64,000 nucleotides of DNA from Hippasteria phrygiana (taxonomy: Eukaryota; Echinodermata; Asteroidea; Valvatida; Goniasteridae), in the NCBI GenBank assembly GCA_037893225.1, contig JAZGUH010000360.1, forward strand, positions 1,116,001-1,180,000. Direction: 5' to 3'. The notes under the pieces are model-generated. The model was not told the origin of the DNA and searched no databases. It was given only the letters and a program-made list of their open reading frames with translations. This document shows positions 24,201 through 37,275 of the stretch, piece by piece (the stretch's first letter is position 1; each line of letters opens with the position of its first letter). Both the position numbers and the translations under genes were made by a program.

Positions 24201-26853
24201 TTTAACTCTAGGAAGCCGCCGATGATTGCAACATGTAGCGCCAGATCTAAGCTATCCATACATGTCAAAATTACTGTATTTGGTTGATATTTAATGCAAT
24301 TATGAATGAGTAAAGCAAGTCCATACCCCAGGGAATTTGACATGCATGGAGCAATAAATAGACGGTAACATGCACACAGATGTTGGCCGGAAAGAAAATA
24401 AACATTGCGAGGTTTGAATTTTCTCCACAAGTGTTAACTCTAAGAAGCCGCCGATAATTGCAACATGTAGCGCCAGATCTAAGCTATCCATACATGTCAA
24501 AATTACTGAATTTGGTTGATATTTCATGCAATTATGAATGAGTAAAGCAAGTCCATACCCCAGGGAATTTGACATGCATGGAGCAATAAATAGACGGTAA
24601 CATGTACACAGATGTTGGCCGGAAAGAAAATAAACATTGCGAGGTTTGAATTTTCTCCACAAGTTTTAACTCTAGGAAGCCGCCGATAATTGCAACATGT
24701 AGCGCCAGATCTAAGCTATTCATACATGTCAAAATTACTGAATTTGGTTTATATTTCATGCAATTATGAATGAGTAAAGCAAGTCCATACCCTAGGGAAT
24801 TTGACATGCATGGAGCAATAAATAGACGGTAACATGTACACAGATGTTGGCCGGAAAGAAAATAAACATTGCGAGGTTTGAATTTTCTCCACAAGTTTTA
24901 ACTCTAGGAAGCCGCCGATGATTGCAACATGTAGCGCCAGATCTAAGCTATCCATACATGTCAAAATTACTGTATTTGGTTGATATTTAATGCAATTATG
25001 AATGAGTAGAGCAAGTCCATACCCCAGGGAATTTGACATGCATGGAGCAATAAATAGACGGTAACATGTACACAGATGTTGGCCGGAAAGAAAATAAACA
25101 TTGCGAGGTTTGAATTTTCTCCACAAGTTTTAACTCTAGGAAGCCGCCGATGATTGCAACATGTAGCGCCAGATCTAAGCTATCCATACATGTCAAAATT
25201 ACTGTATTTGGTTGATATTTAATGCAATTATGAATGAGTAAAGCAAGTCATACCCTAGGGAATTTGACAGACATGGAGCAATAAATAGAAGGTAATATGC
25301 ACACACATGTTGGCCGGAAAGAAAATAAACATTGCGAGGTTTGAATTTTCTCCACAAGTTTTAACTCTAGGAAGCCGCCGATGATTGCAACATGTAGCGC
25401 CAGATCTAAGCTATCCATACATGTCAAAATTACTGTATTTGGTTGATATTTAATGCAATTATGAATGAGTAGAGCAAGTCATACCCCAGGGAATTTGACA
25501 GGCATGGAGCAATAAATAGAAGGTAATATGCACACAGATGTTGGCCGGAAAGAAAATAAACATTGCGAGGTTTGAATTTCCTCCACAAGTGTTAACTCTA
25601 AGAAGCCGCCGATAATTGCAACATGTAGCGCCAGATCTAAGCTATCCATACATGTCAAAATTACTGAATTTGGTTGATATTTCATGCAATTATGAATGAG
25701 TAAAGCAAGTCCATACCCGAGGGAATTTGACATGCATGGAGCAATAAATAGACGGTAACATGTACACAGATGTTGGCCGGAAAGAAAATAAACATTGCGA
25801 GGTTTGAATTTTCTCCACAAGTTTTAACTCTAAGAAGCCGCCGGTGATTGCAACATGTAGCGCCAGATCTAAGCTATCCATACATGTCAAAATTACTGTA
25901 TTTGGTTTATATTTCATGCAATTATGAATGAGTAAAGCAAGTCATACCCTAGGGAATTTGACAGGCATGGAGCAATAAATAGAAGGTAATATGCACACAC
26001 ATGTTGGCCGGAAAGAAAATAAACATTGCGAGGTTTGAATTTTCTCCACAAGTTTTAACTCTAAGAAGCCGCCGATAATTGCAACATGTAGCGCCAGATC
26101 TAAGCTATCCATACATGTCAAAATTACTGAATTTGGTTGATATTTCATGCAATTATGAATGAGTAAAGCAAGTCATACCCTAGGGAATTTGACAGGCATG
26201 GAGCAATAAATAGAAGGTAATATGCACACAGATGTTGGCCGGAAAGAAAATAAACATTGCGAGGTTTGAATTTTCTCCACAAGTTTTAACTCTAAGAAGC
26301 CGCCGATAATTGCAACATGTAGCGCCAGATCTAAGCTATCCATATATGTCAAAATTACTGAATTTGGTTGATATTTCATGCAATTATGAATGAGTAAAGC
26401 AAGTCCATACCTCAGGGAATTTGACATGCATGGAGCAATAAATAGAAGGTAATATGCACACAGATGTTGGCCGGAAAGAAAATAAACATTGCGAGGTTTG
26501 AATTTTCTCCACAAGTTTTAACTCTAAGAAGCCGCCGATGATTGCAACATGTAGCGCCAGATCTAAGCTATCCATACATGTCAAAATTACTGAATTTGGT
26601 TGATATTTCATGCAATTATGAATGAGTAAAGCAAGTCATACCCTAGGGAATTTGACAGGCATGGAGCAATAAATAGAAGGTAATATGCACACAGATGTTG
26701 GCCGGAAAGAAAATAAACATTGCGAGGTTTGAATTTTCTCCACAAGTTTTAACTCTAAGAAGCCGCCGATAATTGCAACATGTAGCGCCAGATCTAAGCT
26801 ATCCATATATGTCAAAATTACTGAATTTGGTTGATATTTCATGCAATTATGAA
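21296..26853 (+). repeat. 12-monomer tandem duplication, period 2779, R1 only
   Basis: Units 21296-24074 and 24075-26853 share C to T at p181 (21941 and 24720, CTATTCATAC), the class D base (22491 and 25270), CCCGAGGG (22940 and 25719) and the H-I pair. R2 carries one copy, with the same markers at 44636, 45186 and 45635. The second R1 unit differs at its first full monomer junction (TGAGTAAAG at 24307 versus TGAGTAGAG at 21528) and at its end, where 26623 is an H monomer. Confidence 0.88.
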
Positions 26854-27549
26854 TGAGTAAAGCAAGTCCATACCTCAGGGAATTTGACATGCATGGAGCA
26901 ATAAATAGAAGGTAATATGCACACAGATGTTGGCCGGAAAGAAAATAAACATTGCGAGGTTTGAATTTTCTCCACAAGTGTTAACTCTAAGAAGCCGCCG
27001 ATAATTGCAACATGTAGCGCCAGATCTAAGCTATCCATATATGTCAAAATTACTGAATTTGGTTGATATTTCATGCAATTATGAATGAGTAAAGCAAGTC
27101 CATACCTCAGGGAATTTGACATGCATGGAGCAATAAATAGAAGGTAATATGCACACAGATGTTGGCCGGAAAGAAAATAAACATTGCGAGGTTTGAATTT
27201 TCTCCACAAGTTTTAACTCTAAGAAGCCGCCGATGATTGCAACATGTAGCGCCAGATCTAAGCTATCCATACATGTCAAAATTACTGAATTTGGTTGATA
27301 TTTCATGCAATTATGAATGAGTAAAGCAAGTCCATACCTCAGGGAATTTGACATGCATGGAGCAATAAATAGAAGGTAATATGCACACAGATGTTGGCCG
27401 GAAAGAAAATAAACATTGCGAGGTTTGAATTTTCTCCACAAGTTTTAACTCTAAGAAGCCGCCGATGATTGCAACATGTAGCGCCAGATCTAAGCTATCC
27501 ATACATGTCAAAATTACTGAATTTGGTTGATATTTCATGCAATTATGAA
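26160..27549 (+). repeat. Run of H and CCTCAGGG monomers
   Basis: The H-I pair 26160-26622 is followed by a second pair (26623-27085) and then by two more CCTCAGGG 232-base monomers (27086-27549). CCATATATG occurs near 26345, 26808 and 27040. Members differ at p125 and p149, so this is a mixed local amplification of one- and two-monomer units. The same run appears in R2 at 46076-47465, where one copy has GG to TT at 46874-46875. Confidence 0.8.
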
Positions 27550-28476
27550 TGAGTAAAGCAAGTCATACCCTAGGGAATTTGACAGGCATGGAGCAATAAA
27601 TAGAAGGTAATATGCACACAGATGTTGGCCGGAAAGAAAATAAACATTGCGAGGTTTGAATTTTCTCCACAAGTTTTAACTCTAAGAAGCCGCCGATAAT
27701 TGCAACATGTAGCGCCAGATCTAAGCTATCCATATATTTCAAAATTACTGAATTTGGTTGATATTTCATGCAATTATGAATGAGTAAAGCAAGTCCATAC
27801 CTCAGGGAATTTGACATGCATGGAGCAATAAATAGAAGGTAATATGCACACAGATGTTGGCCGGAAAGAAAATAAACATTGCGAGGTTTGAATTTTCTCC
27901 ACAAGTGTTAACTCTAAGAAGCCGCCGATAATTGCAACATGTAGCGCCAGATCTAAGCTATCCATACATGTCAAAATTACTGAATTTGGTTGATATTTCA
28001 TGCAATTATGAATGAGTAAAGCAAGTCCATACCCCAGGGAATTTGACATGCATGGAGCAATAAATAGACGGTAACATGTACACAGATGTTGGCCGGAAAG
28101 AAAATAAACATTGCGAGGTTTGAATTTTCTCCACAAGTTTTAACTCTAGGAAGCCGCCGATAATTGCAACATGTAGCGCCAGATCTAAGCTATCCATACA
28201 TGTCAAAATTACTGAATTTGGTTGATATTTCATGCAATTATGAATGAGTAAAGCAAGTCCATACCCCAGGGAATTTGACATGCATGGAGCAATAAATAGA
28301 CGGTAACATGTACACAGATGTTGGCCGGAAAGAAAATAAACATTGCGAGGTTTGAATTTTCTCCACAAGTTTTAACTCTAGGAAGCCGCCGATGATTGCA
28401 ACATGTAGCGCCAGATCTAAGCTATCCATACATGTCAAAATTACTGTATTTGGTTGATATTTAATGCAATTATGAA

Positions 28477-28939
28477 TGAGTAGAGCAAGTCCATACCCCA
28501 GGGAATTTGACATGCATGGAGCAATAAATAGACGGTAACATGCACACAGATGTTGGCCGGAAAGAAAATAAACATTGCGAGGTTTGAATTTTCTCCACAA
28601 GTTTTAACTCTAAGAAGCCGCCGATAATTGCAACATGTAGCGCCAGATCCAAGCTATCCATACATGTCAAAATTACTGAATTTGGTTGATATTTCATGCA
28701 ATTATGAATGAGTAAAGCAAGTCATACCCTAGGGAATTTGATAGGCATGGAGCAATAAATAGAAGGTAATATGCACACAGATGTTGGCCGGAAAGAAAAT
28801 AAACATTGCGAGGTTTGAATTTTCTCCACAAGTGTTAACTCTAAGAAGCCGCCGATAATTGCAACATGTAGCGCCAGATCTAAGCTATCCATACATGTCA
28901 AAATTACTGAATTTGGTTGATATTTCATGCAATTATGAA
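28477..28939 (+). repeat. Monomer pair K-M (GATCCAAGC then GATAGGC), R-block marker
   Basis: The first monomer (28477-28708) has TGAGTAGAG, the 232-base start, GACGGTAACATGCACAC (a B/A hybrid at p66) and T to C at p173. That change destroys the AGATCT palindrome present in most monomers. The second (28709-28939) carries C to T at p34 (GATAGGC, base 28742). The GATAGGC base recurs at 31059, 31986, 50049, 52367 and 54916, only in R1 and R2. Confidence 0.83.
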
Positions 28940-29323
28940 TGAGTAAAGCAAGTCCATACCCCAGGGAATTTGACATGCATGGAGCAATAAATAGACGGTA
29001 ACATGTACACAGATGTTGGCCGGAAAGAAAATAAACATTGCGAGGTTTGAATTTTCTCCACAAGTTTTAACTCTAGGAAGCCGCCGATAATTGCAACATG
29101 TAGCGCCAGATCTAAGCTATCCATACATGTCAAAATTACTGAATTTGGTTGATATTTCATGCAATTATGAATGAGTAAAGCAAGTCCATACCCCAGGGAA
29201 TTTGACATGCATGGAGCAATAAATAGACGGTAACATGTACACAGATGTTGGCCGGAAAGAAAATAAACATTGCGAGGTTTGAATTTTCTCCACAAGTTTT
29301 AACTCTAGGAAGCCGCCGATGAT

Positions 29324-29325
29324 TC
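29324..29325 (+). other. Single-base deletion in one monomer
   Basis: Monomer 29172-29402 reads GATGATTCAACATG where all other copies have GATGATTGCAAC (or the GAAAC variant), so one G of p153 is missing. The R2 counterpart (50479-50710) is intact, and the R1-R2 offset changes from 21307 to 21308 exactly here. The deletion is therefore specific to R1 and younger than the R1/R2 duplication, or it is an assembly error. Confidence 0.88.
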
Positions 29326-29634
29326 AACATGTAGCGCCATATCTAAGCTATCCATACATGTCAAAATTACTGTATTTGGTTGATATTTAATGCAATTATG
29401 AATGAGTAGAGCAAGTCCATACCCCAGGGAATTTGACATGCATGGAGCAATAAATAGACGGTAACATGTACACAGATGTTGGCCGGAAAGAAAATAAACA
29501 TTGCGAGGTTTGAATTTTCTCCACAAGTTTTAACTCTAGGAAGCCGCCGATGATTGCAACATGTAGCGCCAGATCTAAGCTATCCATACATGTCAAAATT
29601 ACTGTATTTGGTTGATATTTAATGCAATTATGAA

Positions 29635-29866
29635 TGAGTAGAGCAAGTCCATACCCCAGGGAATTTGACAGGCATGGAGCAATAAGTAGAAGGTAATATG
29701 CACACAGATGTTGGCCGGAAAGAAAATAAACATTGCGAGGTTTGAATTTTCTCCACAAGTTTTAACTCTAGGAAGCCGCCGATAATTGCAACATGTAGCG
29801 CCAGATCTAAGCTATCCATACATGTCAAAATTACTGAATTTGGTTGATATTTCATGCAATTATGAA
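29635..29866 (+). repeat. Monomer class L (AATAAGTAG)
   Basis: This copy has a 232-base start but GACAGGC and GAAGGTAATATGCACAC, plus A to G at p51 (base 29686). The same base change occurs at 50994, 53312, 55861, 56323, 57480, 59335, 59567, 63036 and 63962. It becomes frequent toward the right end of the window and is absent from the L blocks as far as I read. Confidence 0.8.
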
Positions 29867-32183
29867 TGAGTAAAGCAAGTCATACCCTAGGGAATTTGAC
29901 AGGCATGGAGCAATAAATAGAAGGTAATATGCACACAGATGTTGGCCGGAAAGAAAATAAACATTGCGAGGTTTGAATTTTCTCCACAAGTTTTAACTCT
30001 AAGAAGCCGCCGATGATTGCAACATGTAGCGCCAGATCTAAGCTATCCATACATGTCAAAATTACTGTATTTGGTTGATATTTCATGCAATTATGAATGA
30101 GTAAAGCAAGTCCATACCTCAAGGAATTTGACATGCATGGAGCAATAAATAGAAGGTAATATGCACACAGATGTTGGCCGGAAAGAAAATAAACATTGCG
30201 AGGTTTGAATTTTCTCCACAAGTGTTAACTCTAAGAAGCCGCCGATAATTGCAACATGTAGCGCCAGATCTAAGCTATCCATACATGTCAAAATTACTGA
30301 ATTTGGTTGATATTTCATGCAATTATGAATGAGTAAAGCAAGTCCATACCCCAGGGAATTTGACATGCATGGAGCAATAAATAGACGGTAACATGTACAC
30401 AGATGTTGGCCGGAAAGAAAATAAACATTGCGAGGTTTGAATTTTCTCCACAAGTTTTAACTCTAGGAAGCCGCCGATAATTGCAACATGTAGCGCCAGA
30501 TCTAAGCTATCCATACATGTCAAAATTACTGAATTTGGTTGATATTTCATGCAATTATGAATGAGTAAAGCAAGTCCATACCCCAGGGAATTTGACATGC
30601 ATGGAGCAATAAATAGACGGTAACATGTACACAGATGTTGGCCGGAAAGAAAATAAACATTGCGAGGTTTGAATTTTCTCCACAAGTTTTAACTCTAGGA
30701 AGCCGCCGATGATTGCAACATGTAGCGCCAGATCTAAGCTATCCATACATGTCAAAATTACTGTATTTGGTTGATATTTAATGCAATTATGAATGAGTAG
30801 AGCAAGTCCATACCCCAGGGAATTTGACATGCATGGAGCAATAAATAGACGGTAACATGCACACAGATGTTGGCCGGAAAGAAAATAAACATTGCGAGGT
30901 TTGAATTTTCTCCACAAGTTTTAACTCTAAGAAGCCGCCGATAATTGCAACATGTAGCGCCAGATCCAAGCTATCCATACATGTCAAAATTACTGAATTT
31001 GGTTGATATTTCATGCAATTATGAATGAGTAAAGCAAGTCATACCCTAGGGAATTTGATAGGCATGGAGCAATAAATAGAAGGTAATATGCACACAGATG
31101 TTGGCCGGAAAGAAAATAAACATTGCGAGGTTTGAATTTTCTCCACAAGTGTTAACTCTAAGAAGCCGCCGATAATTGCAACATGTAGCGCCAGATCTAA
31201 GCTATCCATACATGTCAAAATTACTGAATTTGGTTGATATTTCATGCAATTATGAATGAGTAAAGCAAGTCCATACCCAAGGGAATTTGACATGCATGGA
31301 GCAATAAATAGACGGTAACATGTACACAGATGTTGGCCGGAAAGAAAATAAACATTGCGAGGTTTGAATTTTCTCCACAAGTTTTAACTCTAGGAAGCCG
31401 CCGATAATTGCAACATGTAGCGCCAGATCTAAGCTATCCATACATGTCAAAATTACTGAATTTGGTTGATATTTCATGCAATTATGAATGAGTAAAGCAA
31501 GTCCATACCCCAGGGAATTTGACATGCATGGAGCAATAAATAGACGGTAACATGTACACAGATGTTGGCCGGAAAGAAAATAAACATTGCGAGGTTTGAA
31601 TTTTCTCCACAAGTTTTAACTCTAGGAAGCCGCCGATGATTGCAACATGTAGCGCCATATCTAAGCTATCCATACATGTCAAAATTACTGTATTTGGTTG
31701 ATATTTAATGCAATTATGAATGAGTAGAGCAAGTCCATACCCCAGGGAATTTGACATGCATGGAGCAATAAATAGACGGTAACATGCACACAGATGTTGG
31801 CCGGAAAGAAAATAAACATTGCGAGGTTTGAATTTTCTCCACAAGTTTTAACTCTAAGAAGCCGCCGATAATTGCAACATGTAGCGCCAGATCCAAGCTA
31901 TCCATACATGTCAAAATTACTGAATTTGGTTGATATTTCATGCAATTATGAATGAGTAAAGCAAGTCATACCCTAGGGAATTTGATAGGCATGGAGCAAT
32001 AAATAGAAGGTAATATGCACACAGATGTTGGCCGGAAAGAAAATAAACATTGCGAGGTTTGAATTTTCTCCACAAGTGTTAACTCTAAGAAGCCGCCGAT
32101 AATTGCAACATGTAGCGCCAGATCTAAGCTATCCATACATGTCAAAATTACTGAATTTGGTTGATATTTCATGCAATTATGAA

Positions 32184-35100
32184 TGAGTAAAGCAAGTCCA
32201 TACCCCAGGGAATTTGACATGCATGGAGCAATAAATAGACGGTAACATGTAAACAGATGTTGGCCGGAAAGAAAATAAACATTGCGAGGTTTGAATTTTC
32301 TCCACAAGTTTTAACTCTAGGAAGCCGCCGATAATTGCAACATGTAGCGCCAGATCTAAGCTATCCATACATGTCAAAATTACTGAATTTGGTTTATATT
32401 TCATGCAATTATGAATGAGTAAAGCAAGTCCATACCCCAGGGAATTTGACATGCATGGAGCAATAAATAGACGGTAACATGTACACAGATGTTGGCCGGA
32501 AAGAAAATAAACATTGCGAGGTTTGAATTTTCTCCACAAGTTTTAACTCTAGGAAGCCGCCGATGATTGCAACATGTAGCGCCAGATCTAAGCTATCCAT
32601 ACATGTCAAAATTACTGTATTTGGTTGATATTTAATGCAATTATGAATGAGTAGAGCAAGTCCATACCCCAGGGAATTTGACATGCATGGAGCAATAAAT
32701 AGACGGTAACATGTACACAGATGTTGGCCGGAAAGAAAATAAACATTGCGAGGTTTGAATTTTCTCCACAAGTTTTAACTCTAGGAAGCCGCCGATGATT
32801 GCAACATGTAGCGCCAGATCTAAGCTATCCATACATGTCAAAATTACTGTATTTGGTTGATATTTAATGCAATTATGAATGAGTAAAGCAAGTCATACCC
32901 TAGGGAATTTGACAGACATGGAGCAATAAATAGAAGGTAATATGCACACACATGTTGGCCGGAAAGAAAATAAACATTGCGAGGTTTGAATTTTCTCCAC
33001 AAGTTTTAACTCTAGGAAGCCGCCGATGATTGCAACATGTAGCGCCAGATCTAAGCTATCCATACATGTCAAAATTACTGTATTTGGTTGATATTTAATG
33101 CAATTATGAATGAGCAGAGCAAGTCATACCCCAGGGAATTTGACAGGCATGGAGCAATAAATAGAAGGTAATATGCACACAGATGTTGGCCGGAAAGAAA
33201 ATAAACATTGCGAGGTTTGAATTTCCTCCACAAGTTTTAACTCTAAGAAGCCGCCGGTGATTGCAACATGTAGCGCCAGATCTAAGCTATCCATACATGT
33301 CAAAATTACTGTATTTGGTTTATATTTCATGCAATTATGAATGAGTAAAGCAAGTCATACCCTAGGGAATTTGACAGGCATGGAGCAATAAATAGAAGGT
33401 AATATGCACACACATGTTGGCCGGAAAGAAAATAAACATTGCGAGGTTTGAATTTTCTCCACAAGTTTTAACTCTAAGAAGCCGCCGATAATTGAAACAT
33501 GTAGCGCCAGATCTAAGCTATCCATACATGTCAAAATTACTGAATTTGGTTGATATTTCATGCAATTATGAATGAGTAAAGCAAGTCCATACCCCAGGGA
33601 ATTTGACATGCATGGAGCAATAAATAGAAGGTAATATGCACACAGATGTTGGCCGGAAAGAAAATAGACATTGCGAGGTTTGAATTTTCTCCACAAGTGT
33701 TAACTCTAAGAAGCCGCCGATAATTGCAACATGTAGCGCCAGATCTAAGCTATCCATACATGTCAAAATTACTGAATTTGGTTGATATTTCATGCAATTA
33801 TGAATGAGTAAAGCAAGTCATACCCTAGGGAATTTGACAGGCATGGAGCAATAAATAGAAGGTAATATGCACACAGATGTTGGCCGGAAAGAAAATAAAC
33901 ATTGCGAGGTTTGAATTTTCTCCACAAGTTTTAACTCTAAGAAGCCGCCGATGATTGCAACATGTAGCGCCAGATCTAAGCTATCCATACATGTCAAAAT
34001 TACTGTATTTGGTTTATATTTCATGCAATTATGAATGAGTAAAGCAAGTCATACCCTAGGGAATTTGACAGGCATGGAGCAATAAATAGAAGGTAATATG
34101 CACACACATGTTGGCCGGAAAGAAAATAAACATTGCGAGGTTTGAATTTTCTCCACAAGTTTTAACTCTAAGAAGCCGCCGATAATTGCAACATGTAGCG
34201 CCAGATCTAAGCTATCCATACATGTCAAAATTACTGAATTTGGTTGATATTTCATGCAATTATGAATGAGTAAAGCAAGTCATACCCTAGGGAATTTGAC
34301 AGGCATGGAGCAATAAATAGAAGGTAATATGCACACAGATGTTGGCCGGAAAGAAAATAAACATTGCGAGGTTTGAATTTTCTCCACAAGTGTTAACTCT
34401 AAGAAGCCGCCGATAATTGCAACATGTAGCGCCAGATCTAAGCTATCCATATATGTCAAAATTACTGAATTTGGTTGATATTTCATGCAATTATGAATGA
34501 GTAAAGCAAGTCCATACCTCAGGGAATTTGACATGCATGGAGCAATAAATAGAAGGTAATATGCACACAGATGTTGGCCGGAAAGAAAATAAACATTGCG
34601 AGGTTTGAATTTTCTCCACAAGTGTTAACTCTAAGAAGCCGCCGATAATTGCAACATGTAGCGCCAGATCTAAGCTATCCATACATGTCAAAATTACTGA
34701 ATTTGGTTGATATTTCATGCAATTATGAATGAGTAAAGCAAGTCCATACCCCAGGGAATTTGACATGCATGGAGCAATAAATAGACGGTAACATGTAAAC
34801 AGATGTTGGCCGGAAAGAAAATAAACATTGCGAGGTTTGAATTTTCTCCACAAGTTTTAACTCTAGGAAGCCGCCGATAATTGCAACATGTAGCGCCAGA
34901 TCTAAGCTATCCATACATGTCAAAATTACTGAATTTGGTTTATATTTCATGCAATTATGAATGAGTAAAGCAAGTCCATACCCCAGGGAATTTGACATGC
35001 ATGGAGCAATAAATAGACGGTAACATGTACACAGATGTTGGCCGGAAAGAAAATAAACATTGCGAGGTTTGAATTTTCTCCACAAGTTTTAACTCTAGGA

Positions 35101-37275
35101 AGCCGCCGATGATTGCAACATGTAGCGCCAGATCTAAGCTATCCATACATGTCAAAATTACTGTATTTGGTTGATATTTAATGCAATTATGAATGAGTAG
35201 AGCAAGTCCATACCCCAGGGAATTTGACATGCATGGAGCAATAAATAGACGGTAACATGTACACAGATGTTGGCCGGAAAGAAAATAAACATTGCGAGGT
35301 TTGAATTTTCTCCACAAGTTTTAACTCTAGGAAGCCGCCGATGATTGCAACATGTAGCGCCAGATCTAAGCTATCCATACATGTCAAAATTACTGTATTT
35401 GGTTGATATTTAATGCAATTATGAATGAGTAAAGCAAGTCATACCCTAGGGAATTTGACAGACATGGAGCAATAAATAGAAGGTAATATGCACACACATG
35501 TTGGCCGGAAAGAAAATAAACATTGCGAGGTTTGAATTTTCTCCACAAGTTTTAACTCTAGGAAGCCGCCGATGATTGCAACATGTAGCGCCAGATCTAA
35601 GCTATCCATACATGTCAAAATTACTGTATTTGGTTGATATTTAATGCAATTATGAATGAGCAGAGCAAGTCATACCCCAGGGAATTTGACAGGCATGGAG
35701 CAATAAATAGAAGGTAATATGCACACAGATGTTGGCCGGAAAGAAAATAAACATTGCGAGGTTTGAATTTCCTCCACAAGTTTTAACTCTAAGAAGCCGC
35801 CGGTGATTGCAACATGTAGCGCCAGATCTAAGCTATCCATACATGTCAAAATTACTGTATTTGGTTTATATTTCATGCAATTATGAATGAGTAAAGCAAG
35901 TCATACCCTAGGGAATTTGACAGGCATGGAGCAATAAATAGAAGGTAATATGCACACACATGTTGGCCGGAAAGAAAATAAACATTGCGAGGTTTGAATT
36001 TTCTCCACAAGTTTTAACTCTAAGAAGCCGCCGATAATTGAAACATGTAGCGCCAGATCTAAGCTATCCATACATGTCAAAATTACTGAATTTGGTTGAT
36101 ATTTCATGCAATTATGAATGAGTAAAGCAAGTCCATACCCCAGGGAATTTGACATGCATGGAGCAATAAATAGAAGGTAATATGCACACAGATGTTGGCC
36201 GGAAAGAAAATAGACATTGCGAGGTTTGAATTTTCTCCACAAGTGTTAACTCTAAGAAGCCGCCGATAATTGCAACATGTAGCGCCAGATCTAAGCTATC
36301 CATACATGTCAAAATTACTGAATTTGGTTGATATTTCATGCAATTATGAATGAGTAAAGCAAGTCATACCCTAGGGAATTTGACAGGCATGGAGCAATAA
36401 ATAGAAGGTAATATGCACACAGATGTTGGCCGGAAAGAAAATAAACATTGCGAGGTTTGAATTTTCTCCACAAGTTTTAACTCTAGGAAGCCGCCGATGA
36501 TTGCAACATGTAGCGCCAGATCTAAGCTATCCATACATGTCAAAATTACTGTATTTGGTTGATATTTAATGCAATTATGAATGAGTAGAGCAAGTCCATA
36601 CCCCAGGGAATTTGACATGCATGGAGCAATAAATAGACGGTAACATGTACACAGATGTTGGCCGGAAAGAAAATAAACATTGCGAGGTTTGAATTTTCTC
36701 CACAAGTTTTAACTCTAGGAAGCCGCCGATGATTGCAACATGTAGCGCCAGATCTAAGCTATCCATACATGTCAAAATTACTGTATTTGGTTGATATTTA
36801 ATGCAATTATGAATGAGTAAAGCAAGTCATACCCTAGGGAATTTGACAGACATGGAGCAATAAATAGAAGGTAATATGCACACACATGTTGGCCGGAAAG
36901 AAAATAAACATTGCGAGGTTTGAATTTTCTCCACAAGTTTTAACTCTAGGAAGCCGCCGATGATTGCAACATGTAGCGCCAGATCTAAGCTATCCATACA
37001 TGTCAAAATTACTGTATTTGGTTGATATTTAATGCAATTATGAATGAGCAGAGCAAGTCATACCCCAGGGAATTTGACAGGCATGGAGCAATAAATAGAA
37101 GGTAATATGCACACAGATGTTGGCCGGAAAGAAAATAAACATTGCGAGGTTTGAATTTCCTCCACAAGTTTTAACTCTAAGAAGCCGCCGGTGATTGCAA
37201 CATGTAGCGCCAGATCTAAGCTATCCATACATGTCAAAATTACTGTATTTGGTTTATATTTCATGCAATTATGAA
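32184..37275 (+). repeat. 11-monomer tandem duplication, period 2546, L2
   Basis: Units 32184-34729 and 34730-37275 share the ATGTAAAC monomer, C-D-E-F-G, and the class F bases 33495 and 36041. The second copy departs after class G: 36351 is a copy with a class C ending, as at 6251, followed by another C-D-E-F run. The 34498 monomer also carries ATGTAAAC, a hybrid of the I-following B and the ATGTAAAC copy. Confidence 0.83.

Larger units (their letters stand above)
28245..31720 (+). repeat. 10-monomer period 2317/2318 in R1
   Basis: Monomers 28245-29402 match 30562-31720: GATAGGC at 28742 and 31059 (2317 apart) and GCCATATC at 29340 and 31658 (2318 apart). The one-base change in spacing is caused by the deletion at 29324/29325. 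From 30794 a second, 4-monomer period of 927 begins (GATAGGC 31059 and 31986). Confidence 0.83.
18285..32183 (+). repeat. Super-block R1 (60 monomers)
   Basis: R1 matches R2 monomer by monomer: 18285 pairs with 41906 at offset 23621, the offset becomes 22695 from 20602, 19916 from 26623, and 21307 to 21308 by 28.2-31.7 kb. Block-specific markers include GATAGGC (28742, 31059, 31986), GCCATATC (29340, 31658) and AATTATAAATG (20830). It holds the 4-mer (926) and 12-mer (2779) tandem duplications, both single-copy in R2. The match ends near 31720, where R1 turns back to a K-M pair and then to L2. Confidence 0.78.
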
